Below, piece by piece: positions 1 through 8,484 of a stretch of 64,000 bases of DNA. The stretch is taken from positions 62,001 through 126,000 of the forward strand of contig CADBVZ010000005.1 in NCBI GenBank assembly GCA_902798285.1. The letters run 5' to 3'. A program made the position numbers and the translations under genes. Positions within the stretch are counted from its first letter, which is position 1; each line of letters opens with the position of its first letter. This DNA is from an uncultured Prevotella sp. GTDB lineage: Bacteria > Bacteroidota > Bacteroidia > Bacteroidales > Bacteroidaceae. Under the pieces are notes generated by a model. That model was not told the origin of the DNA, searched no databases, and worked only from the letters and a program-made list of their open reading frames with translations.

Positions 1-824
1 TTCCCTTGAGCGAGGAATGGAAATTCAGCGTTGGTGCAGAGATGCCCAACTGTCCAAGTGGCGATATTTCGCTGCAGAATATCCCTACTACACTTTATAA
101 TGCCGTGCTTTATCCATTAGCACCTTATGCCCTCAGTGGTGTAGTATGGTATCAGGGTGAGTCTAATACGGGTAATCCTGCACCTTACGCCGACTACCTG
201 AAGAAACTCATGGGTTGTTGGCGTGATTGTTGGCAGGATCAGCAAATGCCTTTCGTGATTGTACAATTAGCTAACTACGACGGACGTCAACAGACGGCTT
301 TCCCACGTCCTATCACTCTTCAGACTGAACCTGTCAATAGTGGTTGGGCCCAGCTTCGCGAAGCCCAACGTCTGACAGTCAAAGCCGACGCCCACGCAGA
401 ACTCGCTGTTATCAACGATCTTGGTGAGACTGTCGACATTCATCCCCTCCGTAAGAAGGAGGTTGCAGAACGTATTGGTATTTGCTTCGACCGTCTTGTA
501 TATAATAATAAGGTGAATCTTGCTCCTGAGGTAACAGCTTCTGAAATGAAGGATAATAAGATTGTTCTCACACTTGATCAACCCGTGGAGGCTGGCGAGA
601 TCTACTCCTTCGAGGTGGCTGCCCGTGATGGAGACTGTGTATTCCAGAATGTCAAGGCTCACGCTGAAGGTAACAAAATCACACTCACTTTACCTAAGGA
701 CTTCCACCCTCTAAGCAAGGTATACGCCGTACGCTATGCATGGAAGGATAACCCTATCATGGCTAATGTCCGCTCTCAGGCAGGACTCCCCATGTCATCT
801 TTTGAAATTTCAATCAATAAATAA
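1..824 (+). CDS. SGNH-type (sialate O-acetylesterase-like) carbohydrate esterase, 3' part
   Basis: This is the C-terminal 270-odd residues of an esterase whose start lies before the window; the frame is open to the left edge. Numbering from the TTG at base 6, the block V-W-Y-Q-G-E-S-N at residues 47-54 and the D-I-H triad residues at 144-146 are those of the sialic-acid-specific acetylesterase (SASA, DUF303) group. Enzymes of this family remove acetyl esters from sialic acids or from plant cell wall sugars, in the periplasm or at the surface. A beta-sandwich-like tail follows from about residue 165. It ends 9 bases before a GPH sugar symporter, so the two are probably one transcript. In this plant-glycan setting a hemicellulose or pectin acetyl ester is a likelier substrate than sialic acid, but that is inference. 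Confidence 0.8.
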   Translation, partial: PLSEEWKFSVGAEMPNCPSGDISLQNIPTTLYNAVLYPLAPYALSGVVWYQGESNTGNPAPYADYLKKLMGCWRDCWQDQQMPFVIVQLANYDGRQQTAFPRPITLQTEPVNSGWAQLREAQRLTVKADAHAELAVINDLGETVDIHPLRKKEVAERIGICFDRLVYNNKVNLAPEVTASEMKDNKIVLTLDQPVEAGEIYSFEVAARDGDCVFQNVKAHAEGNKITLTLPKDFHPLSKVYAVRYAWKDNPIMANVRSQAGLPMSSFEISINK

Positions 825-833
825 TCAATAATT

Positions 834-2228
834 ATGTCAACAACAAACGAATCTAAAGGCTTTTACAAGCTTTCCTGGCTCCAGCGCATCGGCTTTGGAT
901 CGGGCGATCTAGCGCAGAATCTGATTTTCCAGACAACATGTATGTACCTGCTGTTCTTCTACACTGACATCTACGGACTCGATGCTGTAGATGTTTCTGT
1001 GATGTTTACAGTAGGTAATGTGGCTAACGTCATTTGGGATCCCATCGTGGGTGCCCTCATTGACAAGCATAATCCACGTTTGGGTAAATATCGTGCTTAC
1101 TTGGTATTTGTTGGTATTCCTCTTACCGGCTTTGCCATCCTCTGCTTCTGGAACGGCTTTGCACCGTCATTGCTTTACGCCTACATCACGTATATTGCCA
1201 TGACGCTGCTCTATACCTTTATCAATGTGCCTTATGGCGCCCTGAACTCTTCACTTACTCGTGATACCGACGAGATCACCATCCTTACCTCTGTTCGTAT
1301 GTTCATGGCTAACTGCGGTGGTCTGGCCGTGGGTTCTGGTTTGCCTCTGCTCATTGCTTATTTTACCAATGAGCCTGCTGAGGGTCTGCCAAAGGATCCT
1401 ACCGCTTGGTTTACCACTATGACTATTTATGCGCTCGTAGGTCTGGCTCTTCTGTTCTTCTGTTTCAGCCAGTGTAAGGAGCGTGTGGTAATGGATGCCA
1501 GTGAGGCAGCCAACGTGAAAATCAGCGATCTCTGGATGGAGTTCTTCCACAACCGTCCCTTGCGAATTATTGCTTTCTTCTTCATCACCGCTTTCGCTAT
1601 GATGTCGATTGGTAATGCTGCTGGCGCCTATTTCATCAACAGTAATATGCATGGCTCGCCCGATCAGCTCTCCATCTTCATGGGTCTTGGTTCTGCTCCC
1701 TCGTTTATCTTTATGCCTTTGGTTCCGATGATCAAGAAGATGGTCGGTAAAAAGAATATGTTCTACATCTTCCTAGGCATCGCTATTGTGGGTATGGCTT
1801 TCCTCTATGTGGTGGCTAAGATGGATGAGCCTAGCATGGGTCTTGTCTATGTTGCTCAGTTCGTGAAGTCTACGGGTGTTATCGTGGCTACAGGTTACAT
1901 GTGGGCCCTCGTTCCTGAGGTTATTTCTTACGGTGAGTATGTCAGTGGCAAGCGCATCGCAGGTATTGTGAACGCCCTTACTGGTATCTTCTTCAAGGCT
2001 GGTATGACATTAGGTAGTGTTGTTGCTCCTGCCATCCTTGCTTACGTATCTTATAACCCCGAGGTTATCGAACAGACTCCCGAGGCAGAGGAGGGTATTC
2101 TTTGGCTTGTATGCGTCATTCCTGCTGCTCTGCTCCTGCTTGCTATTTTCATCATCTCGAAGTATGAATTGACCGATGAGGTCATCGACGATATCAATCA
2201 GAAGATTGAGGCTCGTGCCAAGGAGTAA
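834..2228 (+). CDS. GPH-family (MelB-like) sugar:cation symporter
   Basis: The 464-residue protein is an inner-membrane transporter of the glycoside-pentoside-hexuronide:cation symporter family within the major facilitator superfamily. The N-terminal G-S-G-D-L-A-Q-N segment near residues 22-29, the acidic D-P-I-V-G-A-L-I-D loop near residues 68-76 and the loop L-T-R-D-T-D-E near residues 141-147 are typical of MelB/XylP-type carriers. About twelve hydrophobic segments can be counted. It would import a mono- or oligosaccharide released outside by glycosidases, driven by sodium or protons. It lies 9 bases after the esterase and is closed by a strong hairpin terminator. The nearby GH51/GH127 genes make arabinose or an arabino-oligosaccharide a reasonable guess for the substrate, but nothing in the sequence fixes it. 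Confidence 0.88.
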   Translation: MSTTNESKGFYKLSWLQRIGFGSGDLAQNLIFQTTCMYLLFFYTDIYGLDAVDVSVMFTVGNVANVIWDPIVGALIDKHNPRLGKYRAYLVFVGIPLTGFAILCFWNGFAPSLLYAYITYIAMTLLYTFINVPYGALNSSLTRDTDEITILTSVRMFMANCGGLAVGSGLPLLIAYFTNEPAEGLPKDPTAWFTTMTIYALVGLALLFFCFSQCKERVVMDASEAANVKISDLWMEFFHNRPLRIIAFFFITAFAMMSIGNAAGAYFINSNMHGSPDQLSIFMGLGSAPSFIFMPLVPMIKKMVGKKNMFYIFLGIAIVGMAFLYVVAKMDEPSMGLVYVAQFVKSTGVIVATGYMWALVPEVISYGEYVSGKRIAGIVNALTGIFFKAGMTLGSVVAPAILAYVSYNPEVIEQTPEAEEGILWLVCVIPAALLLLAIFIISKYELTDEVIDDINQKIEARAKE

Positions 2229-2254
2229 TCCTTTGTGATGATCCTAAAAAAACA

Positions 2255-2280
2255 AATCCCCCGCCAATCGGCGGGGGATT
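2255..2280. terminator. Bidirectional rho-independent terminator
   Basis: An 11-bp perfect GC-rich stem (arms 2255-2265 and 2270-2280) with a 4-base loop lies between the convergent symporter and inositol phosphate synthase genes. An A-tract precedes it and a T-rich stretch follows, so it can stop transcription from both sides. Confidence 0.9.
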
Positions 2281-2291
2281 CTTGTTTATCA

Positions 2292-3620
2292 TTAATCTAT
2301 TTCCTCATCAGGTTCATAGCCACCCATCTCGCGGATGGCGTTCTTCAACATCGTGTATTGCTGATAGAGGTTATTGACAGCCTCCTCGCCCTGAGTATAA
2401 TCGTGCATAGGTGATTTGAGGAAGAAACTCAAGAAGCGTTGTGTGCCATATCGACCAGCACGTGCTGCAAGATCGCTGAGCAAGCAGAGGTCAAGACATA
2501 GCGGCGCAGCGAGGATAGAATCACGACACAGGAAATTGATCTTGATCTGCATGGGATAGCCCATCCAACCAAAGATATCGATGTTATCCCAACCTTCCTT
2601 ATTATCGTTGCGTGGGGGATAATAGTTAATGCGCACCTTATGATAATACTGTGTATCCTCATCGTTGCCATGACCATAAAGGTCAGGTTGAACATCGGGT
2701 TTAAGGATGGTCTCGAGGGTAGAGAGTTTGCTTACCTCCTTAGTGCGGAAGTTGGCCGGTTCGTCGAGCACCAGTCCGTCGCGGTTACCCAGAATGTTAG
2801 TTGAGAACCATCCGCTCAAGCCCAAGCAACGCGTGCCGATGATAGGAGCAAAACCAGACTTGACAAGTGTTTGGCCCGTTTTGAAGTCCTTACCAGCGAT
2901 AGGCATCTTGGTTTGCTCGGCCAACTGCCACATGGCAGGAATATCGACTGTGGTGTTAGGTGCTCCCATGATGAAAGGTGCTCCCTCTGTAAGCGCAGCA
3001 TAGGCATAGCACATAGAGGGAGCAACATGTTCGCGGTCATCAGCTTTCATAGCTGCCTCGAGGTCGCTGAGCTGATAATGAACCTGTTCGTTGATAGGTA
3101 CATAGATTTCAGTAGATGCAGCCCAAAGGACAACCACGCGATCGCACCCCTTCTGGGTCTTGAACGTACGGATGTCTTCGCGCAGTGCTTCAACCATCTG
3201 CCATCGAGTCAATCCCGCCTTTACATTGTCGCCATCCAGACGCTTAGCATAGTTTTTGTCGAAGGCAGCCTTCATGGGTACAATCTGCTCAAGCTCTTCG
3301 CGTACGGGCTCGATATCCTTCTCCTTCAATACCTCAGCATACATGGCTGCCTGATAGGCGTTCTGAGGATAGACATCCCAACAGCCGAAGACGATATCAT
3401 CCAACTTAGCCAGTGGCACGATGTCGCTATAGTGTAGATATTTGGCATCGGCACCACGACCCACACGCATCTTATCATACTGAGTCATTGAGCCAACAGG
3501 TTTGGCCAAACCCTTGCGAGCCATTAATACTCCTGTCATAAAGGTGGTAGATACGGCACCACAACCTACTACTAAGATTCCCAATTTACCCTGGGCGGGC
3601 TTCACATTTGATTGTTTCAT
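2292..3620 (-). CDS. ino1: Myo-inositol-1-phosphate synthase
   Basis: The 442-residue protein converts D-glucose 6-phosphate to 1L-myo-inositol 1-phosphate with NAD as internal redox cofactor in the cytoplasm. The Rossmann motif V-V-G-C-G-A-V-S sits at residues 17-24, and the length and the conserved stretches around G-K-D-F-K-T-G-Q and N-I-L-G-N-R-D-G match inositol-3-phosphate synthases of the Bacteroidetes type. In Bacteroides an orthologue feeds synthesis of inositol phospholipids and inositol sphingolipids, but there it sits beside the phosphatidylinositol-phosphate synthase genes; here it stands alone between a sugar transporter and an arabinofuranosidase. It has its own promoter, divergent from the GH51 gene, and ends at a shared terminator. 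Confidence 0.93.
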   Translation of the reverse strand: MKQSNVKPAQGKLGILVVGCGAVSTTFMTGVLMARKGLAKPVGSMTQYDKMRVGRGADAKYLHYSDIVPLAKLDDIVFGCWDVYPQNAYQAAMYAEVLKEKDIEPVREELEQIVPMKAAFDKNYAKRLDGDNVKAGLTRWQMVEALREDIRTFKTQKGCDRVVVLWAASTEIYVPINEQVHYQLSDLEAAMKADDREHVAPSMCYAYAALTEGAPFIMGAPNTTVDIPAMWQLAEQTKMPIAGKDFKTGQTLVKSGFAPIIGTRCLGLSGWFSTNILGNRDGLVLDEPANFRTKEVSKLSTLETILKPDVQPDLYGHGNDEDTQYYHKVRINYYPPRNDNKEGWDNIDIFGWMGYPMQIKINFLCRDSILAAPLCLDLCLLSDLAARAGRYGTQRFLSFFLKSPMHDYTQGEEAVNNLYQQYTMLKNAIREMGGYEPDEEID

Positions 3621-3657
3621 CTTTTAAGTTTGGTTGATTGTTATTTAAAACTGGGGG

Positions 3658-3689
3658 CAAAGATAATGGAATTCAGGCGAATTACCAAA
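3658..3689 (-). promoter_or_regulatory. Bacteroidetes-type promoter of ino1
   Basis: On the minus strand TATCTTTG (3658-3665) is preceded after exactly 20 bases by TTTG (3686-3689), the -7/-33 pair of the Bacteroidetes primary sigma factor. The start codon follows 37 bases downstream. Confidence 0.85.
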
Positions 3690-3693
3690 TTTA

Positions 3694-3725
3694 TTTGGAT
3701 ATTTCCGTTTTTTATGTTATCTTTG
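3694..3725 (+). promoter_or_regulatory. Bacteroidetes-type promoter of the composite GH51 gene
   Basis: TTTG (3694-3697), 20 bases, then TATCTTTG (3718-3725). It runs back to back with the ino1 promoter, the two -33 boxes being 4 bases apart, so one regulator bound here could affect both genes. Confidence 0.85.
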
Positions 3726-3748
3726 CAGCAAAATCATAACTAAAGACA

Positions 3749-6304
3749 ATGAATATGACAATACTCAGACGCTTAGGAATAGCATTGCTGCTCATGATGG
3801 CAGCATCAGAGAGTCAGGCTCAGGACTCAAAACAGGTTTTCATCTATTGTCCTAATGAACGGGCAGGACTACACATTGCCCAGCAGATGGGTGAAGGATG
3901 GCAGGAGTTAGGACAGCTATGCTCATCCGACTATGGTTCATGGGGCCCAGAAAAACGTATGTACCACCCCTCGTTGGCTAGGGCAAAGGATGGCTCGTGG
4001 CGATTGGTGTTTCAGGTGAACGATCGTAGTCCGCTTTTTGCAGCTGCCTATAGTAAGGACCTGATTACCTGGCGTCCCCAGGACTATCCCATCATGACCA
4101 CTCGTCAGTGTTTGGCTCCTGTGGTGTTTGGCAATCCTGATGGCACATTCGACATCTATTTCAAAACCAAAGGTGGCGATAAGCGTTGGACATCAGCAAC
4201 ACCCAACTTCCGTGATTTTACCCCCGATCGCCCCAGTCAGATTGGCGATGATGCCTGGTTGCGCGATACAGCCACCGTTGGAGGCCAGCTTGTGGAGGGC
4301 TGTCTGTTTGAGATCTCAGAAAATGAGTTGAATACTATCAAGAACCATTTCGATCGTCAGGCTGCTGACTGGAAGATGAGTCAAGAGCGTATGTACAACG
4401 ACGACAAGAACCCCTTCTACCGCTTCCCTGTCAATGCCACACTATTTGTAACTAACGAGGAGAAAACCATCAGTGACAAGCTCATCGGTGTCTTCTTCGA
4501 GGATATCAGCTATGCAGCCGATGGCGGACTCTATGCAGAGTTAATCCAGAACCGTGATTTCGAGTATGTTCCTAAAGACCATCGTGGTTGGAATGCCACT
4601 ACTGCCTGGAGTTGTTCGAAACCTATAACGGTGGTACAGGTCGATCCATTGAGTAAGAATAATCCTCGTTATGCCGTTTTAGGCAATGATACCATCTATA
4701 ACGAGGGATGGGATGGCATAGCTGTGAAGCAGGGTTCCAAGTACAATTTCTCAATGTTTGTGCGTAATATCAGCGACAAGAAGGACTTTATCATCCAACT
4801 CGTTGATAGTAACAATGTTGTGATAGCCCAGACTTCGCTTAAAACGCAGGGCAAAGGTTGGAAACAGTACGAAGCCGTACTCACCGCCAAGCAAACATGT
4901 GAAAAAGCTCGCTTGGCAGTCATCGGACAAAAGGAGGTAAAGGCTGGCATCGATATGGTCAGTCTCTTCCCGCAGGAGACGTTTATGGGGCGTAAGAATG
5001 GACTTCGCAAGGATCTGGCGGAAACTATTGCAGCCCTGAAACCCAAGTTTGTGCGTTTCCCTGGTGGCTGTATGAGTCATGGACAGGGTATGGATAATAT
5101 CTATCATTGGAATCACACCGTAGGTCCTCTGCAAGATCGCAAGCCCGACTTCAACATCTGGGGCTACCACCAGACGCGTGGACTTGGCTTCTTCGAGTAT
5201 TTCCAGTTCTGTGAGGACATTAGTGCAGAACCTCTGCCTGTATTGGCTGCTGGTGTGCCTTGTCAGAACTCCAATGCCAATCGCAATGGCATAGGTGGTC
5301 AACAGGGTGGTATCCCTATGGATCAGATGCCTGCCTATATTCAGGAGTTGCTTGATATGATCGAGTGGGCAAATGGCGATCCAGCTACCTCCAAGTGGGC
5401 CAAGATGCGTGCCAATGCTGGTCATCCAGCTCCTTTCAACCTTAAATATATAGGTATCGGCAACGAGGATATCATCTCGACTGTCTTTGAAGAGCGTTAC
5501 GAGATGATCAGTAAGGCCATCCGTGCCAAATATCCCGAAATTAAAATTTGCGGAACGGTAGGCCCCTTCCACACCCCATCTGCTGACTACCTAGAGGGTT
5601 GGGATTTTGCCAAGAAACATCCAGACTTGCAGTATATGGTCGATGAACATTACTACGAGAGTACAGGTTGGTTTATGTACCATCGTAACTATTATGACAA
5701 CTATGACAGAAAGGCTCCCAAGGTATATCTTGGCGAGTATGCCGCTTCAACAGACGCTAAGCGTCCCAATGTGGAGACAGCATTATCTGAGGCACTTTAT
5801 CTGACGGATATCGAACGTAATGGCGATGTGGTGGAGATGACTTCTTATGCGCCTATGTTGGCCAAGGATGGACATCACAACTGGAACCCTGATATGATTT
5901 ACTTCTCGAATACAGAGGTACGTCCTACGCCAGCCTATGAGGTGCAGCGACTCTTCTCTGTTTATGGTGGCGATCGTTATGTCACTACCAAACTGATGGT
6001 TGAACCCGTTGAGATGCCAGGCACCACACATAAGAACCTGCCCGATGTCAGTTATCGTCTCGGTGCCAGTCTGGTACGTGATTCTAAGACAGGCAAGAAA
6101 TATTTGAAACTTGTTAACGCTATGCCTGATCCGCTTGTTCTGAAAGTGCAGGGTCTTGACATTCCTGCTGGCACCAAGGCCGAAGGTTTCAATGGCAAAC
6201 CCAAAGATCAGACGATAGAAGTGAAGCTTGAGGAAATCCCCATCCAGACAAAGGATGGCCGCCTCGAACTGCCCCCCTATTCCTTCCGAGTTATCGCCTT
6301 ATAA
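3749..6304 (+). CDS. Two-domain GH51 alpha-L-arabinofuranosidase
   Basis: The 851-residue secreted enzyme has a signal peptide at about residues 1-25. Residues 26 to about 200 resemble part of a five-bladed beta-propeller of the GH43/sialidase type, with Y-H-P-S-L near residue 74 and S-K-D-L-I-T-W near residue 110. From about residue 230 to the end it is a GH51 alpha-L-arabinofuranosidase with a carbohydrate-binding-like sandwich, a (beta/alpha)8 barrel and a C-terminal beta domain. The G-N-E motif gives acid/base Glu573 and L-G-E-Y gives nucleophile Glu663. GH51 enzymes release terminal L-arabinofuranose from arabinan, arabinoxylan or arabinogalactan. The barrel is closely similar to the protein coded from 6355. 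A full GH43 enzyme needs some 300 residues, so the propeller part is too short to be a complete second active site and may be a binding module or a remnant. Confidence 0.9.
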   Translation: MNMTILRRLGIALLLMMAASESQAQDSKQVFIYCPNERAGLHIAQQMGEGWQELGQLCSSDYGSWGPEKRMYHPSLARAKDGSWRLVFQVNDRSPLFAAAYSKDLITWRPQDYPIMTTRQCLAPVVFGNPDGTFDIYFKTKGGDKRWTSATPNFRDFTPDRPSQIGDDAWLRDTATVGGQLVEGCLFEISENELNTIKNHFDRQAADWKMSQERMYNDDKNPFYRFPVNATLFVTNEEKTISDKLIGVFFEDISYAADGGLYAELIQNRDFEYVPKDHRGWNATTAWSCSKPITVVQVDPLSKNNPRYAVLGNDTIYNEGWDGIAVKQGSKYNFSMFVRNISDKKDFIIQLVDSNNVVIAQTSLKTQGKGWKQYEAVLTAKQTCEKARLAVIGQKEVKAGIDMVSLFPQETFMGRKNGLRKDLAETIAALKPKFVRFPGGCMSHGQGMDNIYHWNHTVGPLQDRKPDFNIWGYHQTRGLGFFEYFQFCEDISAEPLPVLAAGVPCQNSNANRNGIGGQQGGIPMDQMPAYIQELLDMIEWANGDPATSKWAKMRANAGHPAPFNLKYIGIGNEDIISTVFEERYEMISKAIRAKYPEIKICGTVGPFHTPSADYLEGWDFAKKHPDLQYMVDEHYYESTGWFMYHRNYYDNYDRKAPKVYLGEYAASTDAKRPNVETALSEALYLTDIERNGDVVEMTSYAPMLAKDGHHNWNPDMIYFSNTEVRPTPAYEVQRLFSVYGGDRYVTTKLMVEPVEMPGTTHKNLPDVSYRLGASLVRDSKTGKKYLKLVNAMPDPLVLKVQGLDIPAGTKAEGFNGKPKDQTIEVKLEEIPIQTKDGRLELPPYSFRVIAL

Positions 6305-6308
6305 ACAA

Positions 6309-6336
6309 CAAAGCCCTCGCAATCGCAAGGGCTTTG
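6309..6336. terminator. Bidirectional rho-independent terminator
   Basis: A 9-bp stem CAAAGCCCT/AGGGCTTTG, extended by an inner GC/GC pair, lies between the two convergent GH51 genes. Confidence 0.8.
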
Positions 6337-6354
6337 ATAATGAAAGGTATTTGC

Positions 6355-8370
6355 TTAGAGTGAATATTCAAACATCACGAAGCTATAAGGAGCGAGGTCG
6401 AGTGAGAACTTCTTCTGAGCCTTCACCTGTTCCTTCTGGGGGGCGATGGGCTGGGCATCGTAGTTGTTCTCATCATTAGGCTGACCTGCAAGTACAGTCT
6501 TTGTTGCCATCTTCTTCAGGCCAAAACGACTCAGGTCAATGTTAGCTTTCTTGGCATCAGCACTGGCGTTGCAGAGTTTTACATAGAGCTTACGTGTCTT
6601 GGTGTTGAGGATAACACTCTGTCCGTAGTGCACATTCTCCATGGGCTGAATGGCATCAGCAGCATCGCCCTCGAACTTCACACAATCGCCATACCAGTAA
6701 TTACCAGAACTCTGTCCGAAGAGCTGCTGAACATAGTAGCTGCAAGTGAGGAATGGGCGCTCGTTATCGTAGTAGATGAGGTCGGGATTCCACTGAGTAC
6801 CATTCTTACGGGCGAAGAGAGGTGCATAAGAAGTCATGCTGACCACATCGGCATTGCGCTCTACATGGAGCAGATACAGACCTTCAGCGAGGGCATCGAT
6901 GAATTTCTTGTCCTTGGCAGCATACTCGCCTAAGTAAACCTTTGTCTTACGATCGCGAGGATAGTTATCATACTGACGCTTGTTCAGGAAGTAGGTGTTG
7001 GGCTCGTAGTAGTGCTCATCAAGAACGGGCATACCAAGTTCATTGGCAAGTTTCCAACCTGCCTCATAGTCTGGATTCCCCTTGTGAGAGCCAGGACCGG
7101 CTGTACCTACGATAACAATCTCAGGATGAGCCTTCATCACGCGTTCGTAGATATACTTGAAGCGCTCGATGAACTCGGGTGAGATCTTCTCCTCATTACC
7201 AATACCTAAGTATTTCAGGTTGAAGGGGGCTGGATGTCCAGCGTCAGCACGCATCTTGGCCCACTTGTTGGTGGCAGGATCGCCATTAGCCCATTCGATG
7301 AGGTCGATACACTCATCTACCCATTCGTCCATCTCGCTCATAGGCACGACATCCTGAGCCTGAGTGGGCCACATGTTCCAACCACCATTAGCACCCTGAC
7401 AGCTTACACCTGCAGGCAGAATGGGTATGGGCTCCATACCAAGATCCTCACAGAACTGGAAGTACTCGAAATAGCCAAGTCCACAACTCTGGTGATAACC
7501 CCAGGTGTTCTTCAGCTGACGACGTGTCTCCTTAGGACCGATGGTGGTCTTCCAACGATAAGTGTTCCAGAAGCCATCGCCACCACCATGAACCACGCAT
7601 CCACCTGGGAAGCGCATGAACTTAGGCTGGAGATCGGCCAATGCCTGAGCCAAATCCTTGCGCAAACCATGCCCCTTATAAGTATCCTCTGGCATCAGCG
7701 ACACTACGTCGACATCCAGATCGCCAGGATTCAGCACGAGCATCATAAGGGAAGCCTTCTGACAAGTGGAATCGGGCGTGAGCACAGCCTCGTATTTCTT
7801 CCATGCATTGTCTTTCACATCAATGATAGCTTCAGCCAGAAGCTTCGGATCCTTGGGAGGCCATCCTGGTAATTGCTCAACGAGGGCTACACGCAGCTGC
7901 TTGGCATCGCCGATGTTACGCAGGAAGACGGAGAAATCATACTTCTCGCCAGCCTTTACTGAGATGCCATCCCAGCCCTCATTCTGCAAACCAAAGCCTC
8001 TCCATCCGCGATAGTCATAATACTCCTTGGTACGCTCTGCATGAAGACGCATATAGGTTGCATTGTTCTGATGGACGGGATTGTCCATACGAGTCTCAAT
8101 CCATCCAGTAGAATGTCCTGGACGAATCATCTTCCATGCAGTACCTGCGCCCCAGCCGTCGCGCTCAACGGGTGAGAACTCAAAGGAGCCGTTTTGTACC
8201 AGTTCGGCATAGAGTCCACCATCAGCAGAGTTGTTGATGTCCTCAAAGAAGATGCCTACTAATTCATCACTGATTGCCTTGCCACCAGCAGGGGCAGTCA
8301 TAGGCTTCTGGGCGTTGATTCCCAGCGTTGCTGCCATCAAGAAAGCAGCCAAAGTTACGAGTCTGTTCAT
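6355..8370 (-). CDS. GH51 alpha-L-arabinofuranosidase
   Basis: The start is taken at the ATG at 8370, giving 671 residues with a clean signal peptide (about residues 1-21, ending A-T-L-G-I-N-A-Q). An upstream in-frame ATG at 8406 would overlap the -7 box and is unlikely. The mature enzyme is a canonical secreted GH51: an N-terminal sandwich beginning near G-I-F-F-E-D-I-N, a TIM barrel with acid/base Glu393 in G-N-E-E and nucleophile Glu482 in Y-L-G-E-Y, and a C-terminal beta domain ending A-P-Y-S-F-V. It removes alpha-L-arabinofuranosyl side groups. It is divergent from the GH127 gene and convergent with the composite GH51 gene, so three arabinofuranosidases form a compact non-operonic block. 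Confidence 0.93.
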   Translation of the reverse strand: MNRLVTLAAFLMAATLGINAQKPMTAPAGGKAISDELVGIFFEDINNSADGGLYAELVQNGSFEFSPVERDGWGAGTAWKMIRPGHSTGWIETRMDNPVHQNNATYMRLHAERTKEYYDYRGWRGFGLQNEGWDGISVKAGEKYDFSVFLRNIGDAKQLRVALVEQLPGWPPKDPKLLAEAIIDVKDNAWKKYEAVLTPDSTCQKASLMMLVLNPGDLDVDVVSLMPEDTYKGHGLRKDLAQALADLQPKFMRFPGGCVVHGGGDGFWNTYRWKTTIGPKETRRQLKNTWGYHQSCGLGYFEYFQFCEDLGMEPIPILPAGVSCQGANGGWNMWPTQAQDVVPMSEMDEWVDECIDLIEWANGDPATNKWAKMRADAGHPAPFNLKYLGIGNEEKISPEFIERFKYIYERVMKAHPEIVIVGTAGPGSHKGNPDYEAGWKLANELGMPVLDEHYYEPNTYFLNKRQYDNYPRDRKTKVYLGEYAAKDKKFIDALAEGLYLLHVERNADVVSMTSYAPLFARKNGTQWNPDLIYYDNERPFLTCSYYVQQLFGQSSGNYWYGDCVKFEGDAADAIQPMENVHYGQSVILNTKTRKLYVKLCNASADAKKANIDLSRFGLKKMATKTVLAGQPNDENNYDAQPIAPQKEQVKAQKKFSLDLAPYSFVMFEYSL

Positions 8371-8403
8371 ATAGTTAGAGGTGTAATTAAATAAATCTGT
8401 GGG

Positions 8404-8411
8404 CAAAGATA
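8404..8411 (-). promoter_or_regulatory. -7 box of the GH51 gene
   Basis: TATCTTTG on the minus strand, 33 bases before the start codon. No clear TTTG is seen 19-21 bases upstream; the nearest is TTTCC, so the promoter may be weak or need an activator. Confidence 0.6.
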
Positions 8412-8430
8412 AGAATATTTTTCGGAAATC

Positions 8431-8462
8431 TTTGGATTATTCAGATAAAAAGTGTAAATTTG
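8431..8462 (+). promoter_or_regulatory. Promoter of the GH127 gene
   Basis: TTTG (8431-8434), 20 bases, TAAATTTG (8455-8462), then the start codon 22 bases further on. It overlaps the divergent GH51 promoter region. Confidence 0.8.
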
Positions 8463-8484
8463 CCACCACTTAATCCAAAACAAC

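Noticed and set aside
4751..5572. A 273-residue frame antisense to the GH51 gene
   Set aside because: It lies wholly within a well-supported enzyme gene, has no family resemblance and no promoter; the same holds for other long antisense frames such as 7234-7872, 22451-23068 and 55807-56559.
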